A stretch of DNA of 42,406 bases from a virus. Made by a program: the position numbers and the translations under genes. How positions within the stretch are numbered: position 1 is the first letter of the stretch; each line of letters begins with the position of its first letter. Of the stretch, positions 14,131 to 23,111 are shown one piece after another. The stretch covers positions 1-42,406 of the IMG/VR virus record IMGVR_UViG_3300046836_000104, one strand, 5' to 3'. Under the pieces are notes generated by a model, which was given only the letters and a program-made list of their open reading frames with translations, was not told the DNA's origin and did no database searches.

Positions 14131-15266
14131 TGTCACTCGCGGAACACGAAGCTGAGTTCGTCCCGAAGCGTGGCGGCGAGTTTCAGCCGCGGCCGACCGG
14201 GGCGGTGAAGGCCGAATCGGAGACGGCTCCGGAGCCAGAGCCGGAACCGGTCGTCACGGGCGACGAGACGGCCGATGATACGGCGCGTGCGGACATGGAG
14301 CGGCAGCGGGCTGAGGCCGCCAATCCCGCGCTGAAGTTTCAGGAACAGCCGAAGCCGCGCGAGCGGCACCGCGCCAAGTCGCAGGAAGCCAACGCGGGCG
14401 ACTTCGAGACGATTCGCAACCTCTCGGCCACGCTGAAGGAAAAGACGGAAGCCTGGTCAAAACTGAAGAAGGCCGAGGGCGAGTCGCCTCGCGTCTTGGC
14501 GCTCAAGCAGCGCATTCGTGGCATTGAGGCGGATCTGGCTGAAGCGGAAGGTTCAAAGCCGCCGCTGACCCGCGCGGAGCCAGTGCCTCAGCCGAGGGTG
14601 GCGCCCAGCGCGCCCTCGGCGTTTACCGAAGTCGAGCCGTCCTACAAGACGTTCGAAGCTGATCCGGGCAAGTATCCTGACCCGTATTTGGCCTACACGC
14701 GAGCGGTGAACGCCTACGACCGCAGAAAAGAGCGGTTCGACGAGCAGCAGGCGAAGGCCAAGCAGGATGCGGCCGAGTTCAGCACCCGCACGCAGCGCGA
14801 ACAGGCCGAGGCGATCCAGCGCGAAGGCGAGGCGTATCTGACGCGCGCCAAGACGTTCGCCGTGGGCCATCCCGACTACTTCCAGAAGATCACCGACCTC
14901 CAACAGAAGGGCCACGATATTCCGCCCGTCGTCACCGCCGCGATTCGCCGCAGTGACAATGGACCCGAGTTGATGTATGCTCTCGCGCGTCGTCCGGATG
15001 TGCTCGATTCGCTGCTCCTCTCGAATCTCAGCACGCCCGTCACGGACGCCACAGTCGTCGCGATGCGACGGTATTTGACGGCACTCGTTGCGCCAGGTTC
15101 GGCCGGTCAGACCGGAGCGGCCACCTCGCCTTCTCCTGAACCGCGGGTTCCTCGTCCTCCCACTCCGGTGCGGACAGGCCCACTGAAGACGGGAACTGAA
15201 CCTCCCGGCGACGGGGCTTCGTTGTCCGACCACGAGTCGTTCTACCAGCCCAAACGTCGTCGCTAA
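14130..15266 (+). CDS. Scaffolding protein
   Basis: 378 residues, highly charged and mostly helical, with no membrane or enzyme motif. Residues 85-150 and 195-235 are long charged helices (for example AYDRRKERFDEQQAKAKQDAAEF). FEADPGKYPDPYLAYTRAVNAYDRRKERF and GHPDYFQKITDL occur in known podovirus scaffold-like proteins. It lies between portal and coat, the classic scaffold position. It would direct coat assembly and leave the procapsid. Confidence 0.75.
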   Translation: MSLAEHEAEFVPKRGGEFQPRPTGAVKAESETAPEPEPEPVVTGDETADDTARADMERQRAEAANPALKFQEQPKPRERHRAKSQEANAGDFETIRNLSATLKEKTEAWSKLKKAEGESPRVLALKQRIRGIEADLAEAEGSKPPLTRAEPVPQPRVAPSAPSAFTEVEPSYKTFEADPGKYPDPYLAYTRAVNAYDRRKERFDEQQAKAKQDAAEFSTRTQREQAEAIQREGEAYLTRAKTFAVGHPDYFQKITDLQQKGHDIPPVVTAAIRRSDNGPELMYALARRPDVLDSLLLSNLSTPVTDATVVAMRRYLTALVAPGSAGQTGAATSPSPEPRVPRPPTPVRTGPLKTGTEPPGDGASLSDHESFYQPKRRR

Positions 15267-15296
15267 GGCTCGCTCCCGTCGCTGGAGACAGCGACT

Positions 15297-16526
15297 GTGA
15301 ACACATTCATTACGCCGACTTGGGTGACCAAGGATACGGCGGTCAACTTCAAGAACTCGCTCAAGTTCCTCGGCCAGTTCGATCGCACCTGGGACAAGTC
15401 CTGGGAGAACAAGCCGCAGGGCGCCCAGATCGGCTACACCTCGCAGGTCCGCATCCAGCAGCGCTGGACGGTCACCGAGGGTCAGGCGCTCGTGCAGCAG
15501 CCCATCCTCAACCAGACGGTCCCGCTGACCATCAACCATCAGTTCCAGATCGGCATGGGCTGGTCGTCGGCTGACGATGCGTTGCTGGTCGAAGAAGTGC
15601 AGGACCGCTACACCAAGCCCGCGGGCCGCGCGCAGGCGTCGAACTGGGATGCGGTCGCCGGCCGCGAAGTCTACCGCTCGGTCTACACGTCCATCGGGAC
15701 GCCCGGCACGACCATCACGTCGAACGAGACGTGGACGGATGGTGTCGCGGTGCTCGACAACCTCGCGATTCCCGACGAAGCCTACTGCGGCGTCGTGAGT
15801 CCGCAGCAGCGCTCGAAACTGCTGTCGACGAACTTCGCGCTCTTCCAGCCGAAGAACGAGTATTTCCGCACGGGCCAGTTCGCCGATGAGGCGCTCGGCG
15901 TCGAAGAGTGGTATACCGACCCGCTCCTGCCGACGCACACGACCGGCACGTTCACGACCGCGACACCCATCACGACTGCGGGCGGCCAGACCGGATCGAC
16001 ACTCACCGTCAGCGGCATGGGCACCTACGCGCTGAAGGCCGGCGACGTGTTCACGTTCGCGAGCGGCACGGCGGTGGACGCCGTCAACCCGATTGCCTAT
16101 ACCGACACGGGCATCGCGCAGCAGTTCGTGCTCACGCAGGACGTGTCCGGCACGACGACCGCCACGCTGAACATCAGCCCGGCGATCATCACGTCCGGGC
16201 CGCTTCAGACGGTCACGAACTCGCCCGATAACGGCGCGGCGCTCCTCTTCATGGGCGCGACCGGCATCACCGCGGCGACGATGGCGGCGACGCGCAGCAA
16301 ACAGAACTTCCTCTTCCACCGCGCGGCGTTCGCGTTCGTCATGGCGGATCTGCCGGAGCGGCTGGCCGGGGCGCTCGCCAAGCGCGTGAACGACGACGAA
16401 GAGCAGCTCTCGCTGCGGTGGGTCGAGCAATACAACATCCAGACGGATCAGATGCCGTCGCGCGTGGACACCATTGGCGGTGTCGGCGTCATCCTTCCCT
16501 ACTTCGCCCTCCGGGCCTGGAACTAG
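15297..16526 (+). CDS. Major capsid (coat) protein, P22 gp5-like
   Basis: GTG at 15297 with GGAG before it gives 409 residues starting MNTFITPTWVTKDTAVNFKNSLKF. The order of parts follows P22 coat: an N-arm, the HK97-like core, and a later beta domain (LKAGDVFTFASGTAVDAVNP, then TATLNISPAI) like the P22 domain that follows the inserted I-domain. The C-terminal LRWVEQYNIQTDQMPSRVDTIGGVGVILPYF closes the core. A long pre-coat spacer (30 bases) is the largest gap in the head block, which may reflect separate, stronger translation. Confidence 0.85.
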   Translation: MNTFITPTWVTKDTAVNFKNSLKFLGQFDRTWDKSWENKPQGAQIGYTSQVRIQQRWTVTEGQALVQQPILNQTVPLTINHQFQIGMGWSSADDALLVEEVQDRYTKPAGRAQASNWDAVAGREVYRSVYTSIGTPGTTITSNETWTDGVAVLDNLAIPDEAYCGVVSPQQRSKLLSTNFALFQPKNEYFRTGQFADEALGVEEWYTDPLLPTHTTGTFTTATPITTAGGQTGSTLTVSGMGTYALKAGDVFTFASGTAVDAVNPIAYTDTGIAQQFVLTQDVSGTTTATLNISPAIITSGPLQTVTNSPDNGAALLFMGATGITAATMAATRSKQNFLFHRAAFAFVMADLPERLAGALAKRVNDDEEQLSLRWVEQYNIQTDQMPSRVDTIGGVGVILPYFALRAWN

Positions 16527-16538
16527 GAGTCCGCTGAC

Positions 16539-17183
16539 ATGGCACTCACCACGACCACGCTTTCGGCCGCGTGCACGCCGACCGATACGCAGATTTCCGT
16601 GACTTCGGCCACGGGATTCTCTGCGGGCTTCCTCGTCCAGGTGGACAACGAGATCATGGCGATTTCCAACGCCTACGTCTCTGGCACCATCATCCCGGTG
16701 CGGCGCGCGGTGAACGGAACCGTCGTCGCGACGGTCAATCACCCGTCTGGCGCGAACGCCACGGCGGGCGCCGGCTCGGACTTCGCCGGTCCGAACGCCT
16801 CGGTCATCGCGGCCTATGCGCTCTCGGCTCGGCGTCGTCGGGTCGATTCCTACACGGCGGCGGGCGCGATTGCGCTTCCGACCGCTGGTGAGGACGTGCT
16901 CGCCATCCTGAACGGAGCGACCGGATTCGATTACACCGTGGCCGCGCCGACGAAGGACAACGACGGGTCGCATCTGCTCATCATCAGCAACGTCGCCGCG
17001 ACGTCGAACACGGTGACGTTCACAGGCGGACTGTCTGGCGCCGGCTCGAGCTACGACAAACTGACGCTCAACACGTCAGGCCCCGTGGCGATTTCGGCCT
17101 ACGCCTGCAACGGACTGTGGTTCTCACCAATCGCCCCGGCCATGGGCGGCACCGTGACGAACCTCATCGCGACGATTGGTTAA
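16539..17183 (+). CDS. Putative head or surface structural protein, 214 residues
   Basis: AGGAG lies before the ATG at 16539. The protein is Thr, Ala and Gly-rich and beta-sandwich-like, with two similar halves (SVTSATGFSAGFLVQVDNEIMAISNAY and later TFTGGLSGAGSSYDKLTLNTSG). It directly follows the coat gene, where decoration proteins often lie. No family is recognised, so decoration is an inference. Confidence 0.5.
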   Translation: MALTTTTLSAACTPTDTQISVTSATGFSAGFLVQVDNEIMAISNAYVSGTIIPVRRAVNGTVVATVNHPSGANATAGAGSDFAGPNASVIAAYALSARRRRVDSYTAAGAIALPTAGEDVLAILNGATGFDYTVAAPTKDNDGSHLLIISNVAATSNTVTFTGGLSGAGSSYDKLTLNTSGPVAISAYACNGLWFSPIAPAMGGTVTNLIATIG

Positions 17184-17187
17184 CGTC

Positions 17188-17706
17188 ATGGCTGACTTTA
17201 TCGAGCACTTTGAAGGGCCGGGGGGCGTCGTCTACTCCCCGGCCTCAGGCCATTCGAAAGAGCTGGCCAAGTGGGAGACTCGACCGCGGGCGGACGGCTC
17301 GGTGACGCAGCAGATGATCGATGCGGCACGTCGGGCCGGGGTCCATCACGGGTCGTTTGATCACATGGAATATCCGAAGGTGATGTATCACTTCGCACAG
17401 ACACCGAACGGGATTCAGTTGGACGAGTTCCGCACGGTGCATTCGTCGGTCGAAGAGTCGAACCTGAAGTCGCGCGGCTTCCGGGCGGACCAGCTAGAGG
17501 CGGTCAAGGTCGTGGAAGACGCGAACCAGGACGCGGCCGAAGCGGCGGCGAACCGGGCGTTCCACGACCGACGCATGACGGCCAAGGCGCAGGCCGAAGC
17601 CGACGCGCTCGATTCCAAGGTCGCCCGGCATCTGGGCGAGATTCCAGCTGAACCGCTCCCGCCGAAGAAGCGCGGACGGCCGGCCAAGATCGTGGAGACG
17701 GCCTAA
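17188..17706 (+). CDS. 172-residue protein with AT-hook-like tail
   Basis: ATG at 17188 (MADFIEHFEGPGGVVYSP) lies 4 bases after the upstream stop. A mixed N-terminal domain, then a long helix (EAVKVVEDANQDAAEAAANRAFHDRRMTAKAQAEADALD) is followed by KKRGRPAK at 160-167, which has the GRP core of an AT-hook. This suggests DNA contact, perhaps during packaging or for head completion. The role is not known. Confidence 0.55.
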   Translation: MADFIEHFEGPGGVVYSPASGHSKELAKWETRPRADGSVTQQMIDAARRAGVHHGSFDHMEYPKVMYHFAQTPNGIQLDEFRTVHSSVEESNLKSRGFRADQLEAVKVVEDANQDAAEAAANRAFHDRRMTAKAQAEADALDSKVARHLGEIPAEPLPPKKRGRPAKIVETA

Positions 17707-18101
17707 TGGCGAAGCAGACGATCACGCAGGAAGGCGGCGCGTTTCTCGACGAGACGAAGCGCGACATCAACAACAACTTCACCGAACTCTACGCCTCGGC
17801 TCCGGTAGGGGCGCTGACGAACGGGCACATCCTCGTCGGCAATGCCGGCGGCGTGGCGACGGACGTGGCCATGTCCGGCGACGTGACGATCGCGAACACC
17901 GGCGCGACGACCATCAAGACGAGCGTCACGCTCACGACGCCCGTGCTGGGCGTGGCGACGGGCACGTCCGTGAACCTGTCCGGCGATTGCCGCGCGGCGA
18001 CCTACCATGTCGGCGCGACGGCCGGCGCGAGCGGAACCGGGTCAACCATCGCGTCGATTACCGTCGTCAACGGCATCGTGACGGCTATTTCTGTGAGCTA
18101 G
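17706..18101 (+). CDS. Fibre-like beta-repeat protein, 131 residues
   Basis: After a helical lead (ETKRDINNNFTELYA), GHILVGNAGGVATDVAMSGDVTIANTGATTIK is the short beta repeat found in tail-fibre and collar fibres of many phages. Further Thr/Ala/Gly-rich strands follow. The lead may trimerise the fibre. Its place between coat and adaptor suggests a small head or collar fibre. Start and stop overlap the neighbours at one base and leave 10 bases at the 3' side. Confidence 0.6.
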   Translation: MAKQTITQEGGAFLDETKRDINNNFTELYASAPVGALTNGHILVGNAGGVATDVAMSGDVTIANTGATTIKTSVTLTTPVLGVATGTSVNLSGDCRAATYHVGATAGASGTGSTIASITVVNGIVTAISVS

Positions 18102-18111
18102 TCGTGTCGCG

Positions 18112-18876
18112 ATGCCCACGACTGCGCTGCAGATTGCCACGCTGGCCTTCCGAGACATTGGTGTCCTGAGCCAAGGCCAGTCCATTTCGACGTTTCAGTC
18201 GCAGGACGCGCTCGTCAGGCTGAACACCTTCGTCGACAGCCTCGGGACGCAGCCGCAGTCGATGCCGTTCGTCGCCCGGTTGACCTTTGCGCTCATCTCA
18301 GGCAAGGGCACTGAAGCCAATCCCTATACGATTGGACCGGGCGGCGACTTTGATACCCCACGGCCGCTGCGTCTGAACGGCGCCGGCCTCATTCTCAACA
18401 GCCTGCCCGAAGGCCCGAACACGGTGGAGATTCCGCGCGGCGTCTTCACCGATGACGGCTACGAGGCGACCCAGCTCAAGGCGCTCCAGAACTCGCTGCC
18501 GACCTGCGTCTACTACCGGCCGACATTCGCCGCTGGCCTCGGGACGATCATTCTGTGGCCCGTGCCGAACACGGCCCAGAACGCGCTCGCACTCTACATC
18601 CAGCAGCCGATCGCGCAGTTTGCCGACCTCTCGACGGCCTACTACTTCCCGTATGGCTACGCCGAGATGTTCGAATACAACCTCGCGATGCGTCTCGCGC
18701 GGGCGTATGGCGTGCCGCTCGCGCAGATTCCTGACATCACCGACGCGGCGCGGCAGTCGCTCATGGAAATCAAGCGGGCGAATCTGAAACTGACCGACCT
18801 GCCGCAAGATCCGGCGATGACCGGTTCACGGCGCGGCGGCTACAACATCAACACGGGCGGGACGGGTTCCTACTGA
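18112..18876 (+). CDS. Head-tail adaptor, P22 gp4-like
   Basis: 254 residues. The start (TALQIATLAFRDIGVLSQGQSISTFQSQDALVRLNTFVDSL) is the signature of gp4-type packaged-DNA stabilisation and adaptor proteins. YYFPYGYAEMFEYNLAMRLARAYG (about 181-204) is the conserved C-terminal helical region. A beta insertion (GTEANPYTIGPGGDFDTPRP) is normal for the longer family members. It docks on the portal ring and connects to gp10-type protein encoded downstream. Confidence 0.75.
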   Translation: MPTTALQIATLAFRDIGVLSQGQSISTFQSQDALVRLNTFVDSLGTQPQSMPFVARLTFALISGKGTEANPYTIGPGGDFDTPRPLRLNGAGLILNSLPEGPNTVEIPRGVFTDDGYEATQLKALQNSLPTCVYYRPTFAAGLGTIILWPVPNTAQNALALYIQQPIAQFADLSTAYYFPYGYAEMFEYNLAMRLARAYGVPLAQIPDITDAARQSLMEIKRANLKLTDLPQDPAMTGSRRGGYNINTGGTGSY

Positions 18877-19961
18877 TGGCTGAGACACAGTCCGGTCAAG
18901 GCGTGCTCTCAGCGGCGCAACAAGACGTCCGGGCCTCGGTGGCCGGATTCGCTGGCGTGTCGATTCAGGCCACGGGCACCTTCAGCGGCACCATCAGTTT
19001 TGAAGGCAGCATTGATGGGGTGAACTTCGCGGCGCTCCTCGCCAGTCCGATTGGCGTAGCGACCGCCGTCACCAGCGCGACCGCGGCGGGGTTGTGGACC
19101 GGCACGTGTGCGGGCCTGCAGGTCGTCCGCGTGAGAATGTCGTCGTTCAGTTCCGGCAATGTGCTGGTGCATATCAAGTCGGTGCTGTCGTCCCCTGGGG
19201 GCTCTGGGAGCGGCGGCGGCGGTGGCGGCGGTGGCGTCGTCCAGATTTCGGACGGGTCCAACCCGGCGATTCTCGCGACGGTGCGACAGTATGCCGACAG
19301 CAACCCGCTGGCGGTGCAACTGACGGACAGTAACGGCGATCCGATTGCCGGGTCCGCGGTCACGATTGCCGATGGCGCGGACGTCACCGAAGGCGCGATT
19401 GCGAATACCGCGGTCACGGGTGACAACACCGGCACGGTCAGTGCCAAGTTGCGCGGGTTCAACAAAATCTGGGCCGACGTGTGGGACTCGTCCAACCACT
19501 GGCTGAAAGTCTCGATTCAGAACGCGACGCTCGCGGTGACGCAGAGCGGGTCGTGGGTAATCTCGGCCGGGTCGGCGCTCATCGGCAAGGTCGGCATAGA
19601 CCAGACCACGCCCGGAACGACGAATGCGGTCGCCGTCACGACGGCCATTACGATCAAGCGCGTGGCGATTGCGGCGAGCTCGAGCGGCGACAACACCCTC
19701 ATCTCGGCCGTGAGCGGCAAGAAAATCACCGTCCTCGCCTATGAGTTGTCCTTCAGCGGCACGGTGAATGCGAAGTTTACCGATGGCGCGAGCGGCACGA
19801 ACCTCGGCGGCTTGTTCTATGGCGTGACCAATTCCGGTGCCGCGAATGCGCTGGCACTTCCCAGTTTCCTCTTTCAAGGCACGGCGACGACGGCGCTCAT
19901 CCTGAACCTCAGTGGCGCGACCGCAGTCGGTGGCGGCGTCACCTATTACGAGGCGGCGTAA
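18876..19961 (+). CDS. Two-domain surface or fibre protein with poly-Gly linker
   Basis: 361 residues. Residues 1-105 form a jelly-roll-like domain (VSIQATGTFSGTISFEGSIDGVNFAAL), typical of phage surface proteins. A GSGSGGGGGGGG linker follows at about 108-120, then 240 residues of Ala/Thr/Gly-rich beta sequence. It overlaps the adaptor stop and is followed directly by TAAATG with the next ORF in the same frame. It is probably on the virion surface; the receptor is unknown. Confidence 0.55.
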   Translation: MAETQSGQGVLSAAQQDVRASVAGFAGVSIQATGTFSGTISFEGSIDGVNFAALLASPIGVATAVTSATAAGLWTGTCAGLQVVRVRMSSFSSGNVLVHIKSVLSSPGGSGSGGGGGGGGVVQISDGSNPAILATVRQYADSNPLAVQLTDSNGDPIAGSAVTIADGADVTEGAIANTAVTGDNTGTVSAKLRGFNKIWADVWDSSNHWLKVSIQNATLAVTQSGSWVISAGSALIGKVGIDQTTPGTTNAVAVTTAITIKRVAIAASSSGDNTLISAVSGKKITVLAYELSFSGTVNAKFTDGASGTNLGGLFYGVTNSGAANALALPSFLFQGTATTALILNLSGATAVGGGVTYYEAA

Positions 19962-21272
19962 ATGGCCGTACCCACGATTCTCATCGACTCGTCCAGCGGA
20001 TCAGACTCGGCGGCCAGTGGGGCGGGGCCGTCGACTGCGCTGACTGGCACCGTTGCCGCGACCAACGGCGGTGGCACCGTCGTCACGCTGGATGCCGGCA
20101 CCGTCCTCACGGGCGTCTCGACCACCGGATCAGACGTAATCTACGTAGTCGATCCCACGGCTGGCCATCGTCGATTCGCCTCCATCAATGCGACCTCCGG
20201 CAGCGGGGGGGCGACGCCCACTGTGACCGTGAATGAAGCCCTCACGGGGAGTCTCAGCGGCATTGCGTGGGCGATTGGGGGCAAGCGGGCCTCGCTCGGC
20301 AGCACAACCTCGCGCCTGCTGGTGAACAACAACGGCAGCAGCGGCGATGCGATGCCGGGCTGGACGATGCAGTTTCAGTCCGGGCACACGGAAACGACGA
20401 CGCGATTCGATCTGCAACGCGCTGGGGATACGACCACTGGCCCCATCACCATCGAAGGCATCGCGGGGGCGGGCGTGAAGCCCCTGCTGACGTTCACCGA
20501 CGATGACCGATCCTTCGTCAACAACGCGGCCTCGTGGCAACTGCGAAACTTTTCAGCGAAGAACAGCCACGGCAGTCCGGGCACCGGATGCTCGTTCGTG
20601 TTCGTCAATTCGACCCCGTTCATCCTGGACGGCCTCACGATTGGCACCGTGTCGGATGTCTATTACGCGGGCATCGTCACCGGCGGTGCGGTATATCTGA
20701 TCAGGAACTGCGAAGTGGGGTGGTGCTCGGGTGGAGACGGCATCGGCGCAGGCGTGAGCGACCCCCAGATCGAAAACTGCTACTGCCACGACAACGCCGG
20801 TCACGGCATCAACGCGAGCGGGGGCGTGATCGATCTCAACATCGTGAACAATATCTGTGCGCGGAACGGCGGCGACGGCATTCTCATCACCGGGGGCACG
20901 GACTTCAGCCGACGCACGTATCGAGTGGCGGCGAACACGTGCGACAACAACACGAGCCACGGCATCGAGTTCGACGGCCTGATGACGTCCTTCAACGCGA
21001 TGGACTACCTGAACAACATCCTGTCGAATAACGGCGGATGGGGGCTGAAGTTCCATGCCAGTCAGACGTTGCCGGAGCTGCAGGCCAACGGCGCCCGCGG
21101 CGACAACAACGACACGTTCAACAACACGTCCGGCGCGTGCAGCGTCACCGGCTTTCTCACCAACGACCCGGGACTCGACCCCCAGTTCACGAATGCGGCG
21201 GCCGGCGATTTCACCATCGGCACCAACCTTGCCGCGAAGGGATACCCGAGTCTGGTCGGCGGCTCGCAGTAA
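19962..21272 (+). CDS. Right-handed beta-helix surface protein
   Basis: 436 residues. A Ser/Gly/Thr-rich N-terminus leads to a parallel beta-helix with repeated rungs (NCEVGWCSGGDG, IENCYCHDNAGHGINAS, IVNNICARNGGDGILITGG) at about 240-330. The end, TIGTNLAAKGYPSLVGGSQ, stops just short of the (V)DIGAxQR closing motif of this protein class. That motif appears at the start of the next ORF in the same frame. Beta-helix phage proteins usually bind or cleave polysaccharide; no catalytic residues are identified. Confidence 0.65.
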   Translation: MAVPTILIDSSSGSDSAASGAGPSTALTGTVAATNGGGTVVTLDAGTVLTGVSTTGSDVIYVVDPTAGHRRFASINATSGSGGATPTVTVNEALTGSLSGIAWAIGGKRASLGSTTSRLLVNNNGSSGDAMPGWTMQFQSGHTETTTRFDLQRAGDTTTGPITIEGIAGAGVKPLLTFTDDDRSFVNNAASWQLRNFSAKNSHGSPGTGCSFVFVNSTPFILDGLTIGTVSDVYYAGIVTGGAVYLIRNCEVGWCSGGDGIGAGVSDPQIENCYCHDNAGHGINASGGVIDLNIVNNICARNGGDGILITGGTDFSRRTYRVAANTCDNNTSHGIEFDGLMTSFNAMDYLNNILSNNGGWGLKFHASQTLPELQANGARGDNNDTFNNTSGACSVTGFLTNDPGLDPQFTNAAAGDFTIGTNLAAKGYPSLVGGSQ

Positions 21273-22496
21273 ATGGCGACCACGTCCACGGTCGACATTG
21301 GGGCGGTCCAACGCAAAGAAAGCGGCTCGCCTGCGCCCAATACGTCCTATGTGGACATCGGGGCGTCTCAACGAAGTGGCACTACTCCGCCTCCGGCCGC
21401 CTACTGCTACCGCCGCACGCTGACCGTCGATCACACGCAATGCGGCACGGCCAACTCGACTGACTTCCCCGTCGTGGTGCGGCTATCCGACGCGACATTC
21501 AAGACGGTCGCCAATGGCGGGCACGTCCAGCACACGACGACCTCGAACGGGCAGACGGTGCCGGCGGATCTCAACTTCTACAGCGACCTCGCGCTGACGA
21601 CGCCGCTCAACTACGAAACGGAGTCCTACGACCCCACGACCGGCGATCTCGTGTGCTGGGTGAAGCTGCCGACGCTGTCTCATACGGCCGATACCGTGTT
21701 CTACATGGCCTATGGCGATGCCGGGACGACGACGTTTCAAGGCAACGTCAACGGCACGTGGAATAGCAACTTCAAGGGCGTCTGGCATCTGCCGAACGGA
21801 TCGTCACTGGCGGCCACGGATTCCACGGCGGGCGCGCATACCGGGACGATCACGGGACCGGCGGCCACGGCTGGCACCATCGACGGGGGGGCGTCATTCC
21901 CAGGCAGTAGCACGAACACGATCAACTTCGGGGCCAGCGCCGACTGGAACTTCGCGGGCGGATTTACCGTGTCGCTGTGGATGAAGATCGGCGTCGATGC
22001 GGATGGCTTTCTGCTCGGCATCCACAACGGATCGACCGCCTTCGCCTTTGAACTCGTGCAGACGCATTTGGTCGGCGGCGATGGCATCCTGTGGGCCGTG
22101 AATGGGGCGAGCACACAGGCGCACTATTTCGTGAGTGTGGCTGACGGCAACTGGCACCAGATCGTCGGCACCTGGAACAGCGGCACGCAGATTCCCACCT
22201 TGTATGTCGATGGAGCCTTTGTCGCATCAGGCACCGCCTCGGGTGCATTCGGCGGGTCGTCGTCCATCGCCCTCACCGCTGGCAACGACGCGGGCGGCGT
22301 GGGCGTGTTTGGGCTCTATGCCGGGACCTTAGACGAACTCCATGCGGCGAATGCGCTCCTCTCGACTGACTGGATCACGTCTGAGTTCAACAACCAGATG
22401 CCGTCCTCGACATTCTTCAGCCTCAGCGGCGAAACCTTCCTCTGCGGCAATGCGGTAAAATCCTCCGGCATTCGTGGCTGGAGCTGGGGGTTCTAA
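21273..22496 (+). CDS. DUF2341/LamG-like carbohydrate-binding protein
   Basis: 407 residues, in frame with the preceding ORF and separated from it only by TAA. It opens with two VDIGAxQR units. Then YRRTLTVDHTQCGTANSTDFPVVVRLSDATFK and VFYMAYGDAGTTTF follow the DUF2341 pattern (about 45-165). From about 175 a concanavalin-like LamG fold follows (GASFPGSSTNTINFG, FTVSLWMKIG, WHQIVGTWNSGTQIPTLYVDG). Such lectin folds on virions suggest surface-sugar binding. Confidence 0.65.
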   Translation: MATTSTVDIGAVQRKESGSPAPNTSYVDIGASQRSGTTPPPAAYCYRRTLTVDHTQCGTANSTDFPVVVRLSDATFKTVANGGHVQHTTTSNGQTVPADLNFYSDLALTTPLNYETESYDPTTGDLVCWVKLPTLSHTADTVFYMAYGDAGTTTFQGNVNGTWNSNFKGVWHLPNGSSLAATDSTAGAHTGTITGPAATAGTIDGGASFPGSSTNTINFGASADWNFAGGFTVSLWMKIGVDADGFLLGIHNGSTAFAFELVQTHLVGGDGILWAVNGASTQAHYFVSVADGNWHQIVGTWNSGTQIPTLYVDGAFVASGTASGAFGGSSSIALTAGNDAGGVGVFGLYAGTLDELHAANALLSTDWITSEFNNQMPSSTFFSLSGETFLCGNAVKSSGIRGWSWGF

Positions 22497-22497
22497 C

Positions 22498-22854
22498 ATG
22501 ATGATTGCGGCCTACAAACTGTGGATGGTGCTGGCGAGTCTGCCTGTTCTCGGGTTCTTCTTTCGCCGGGCGACGACTATGCACGCGATGGAAGGTGGCG
22601 GCGGAGCAGGCGAATCTCCGGCGTTGCCCATCACGGCGGCCGTTCCTGACGTGCGGCCGAACGGCATTGACGAGGCCATCCGTCAGGCGTTCGATGACTG
22701 CGGACTGCCGCTGCACAAGTTCGCGCCGGACTTCGACGTGGCGTCCACGGGCAAACTGAACGAAGTCATCCACCACGCCTCGGCGCGCATGGGTCGGTCG
22801 CATCCGATTCGGACCGTGCGTGACGTCAACGCTCTTCTGAAGGGAACGCGCTAA
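22498..22854 (+). CDS. 118-residue protein with N-terminal membrane helix
   Basis: Starts ATGATG at 22498, one base after the upstream stop. YKLWMVLASLPVLGFFF (about 6-22) is a hydrophobic helix followed by RRA, so the N-terminus is probably membrane-anchored. Then comes a Gly-rich linker (EGGGGAGES) and a soluble helical domain (GIDEAIRQAFDDCGLPLHKFA, then MGRSHPIRTVRDVNALL). The function is unknown. Confidence 0.5.
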   Translation: MMIAAYKLWMVLASLPVLGFFFRRATTMHAMEGGGGAGESPALPITAAVPDVRPNGIDEAIRQAFDDCGLPLHKFAPDFDVASTGKLNEVIHHASARMGRSHPIRTVRDVNALLKGTR

Positions 22855-23111
22855 TGTCGCTCTTGAACGAAGGCTTCAACGTCTATTACCCGATTACGCC
22901 GAGCGACAGCGTCAACATCCTGTCCGGCTTGACGGATTCGATCTACGTCGGGACGAAGGGATCGACCGGCACCATCGTCGCGGTGATGCAGGATTTGCAG
23001 GTGGCGACGTTTGTCGGCCTCATCCCCGGCACGGTCTATCCGATTCGCTGCGTCCGAGTGAACTCGACCACGACGGATGCCTCGAACCTCGTCGCGCTGT
23101 ATATCCGGTAA
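22854..23111 (+). CDS. 85-residue beta-rich structural protein
   Basis: The sequence alternates strands (FNVYYPITPSDSVNILSGLTDSIYVGTKG and TVYPIRCVRVNSTTTDASNLVALYIR), a pattern common in small virion proteins. Its TAA is followed directly by the ATG of the gp10-like gene, in the same frame. This suggests a small neck or head-completion protein, but no family is recognised. Confidence 0.5.
   Translation: MSLLNEGFNVYYPITPSDSVNILSGLTDSIYVGTKGSTGTIVAVMQDLQVATFVGLIPGTVYPIRCVRVNSTTTDASNLVALYIR

Noticed and set aside
14553-16973. 806-residue minus-strand ORF over scaffold and coat genes
   Set aside because: It is antisense to two well-supported head genes, is extremely Arg-rich and low-complexity, and is the expected shadow in GC-rich DNA.
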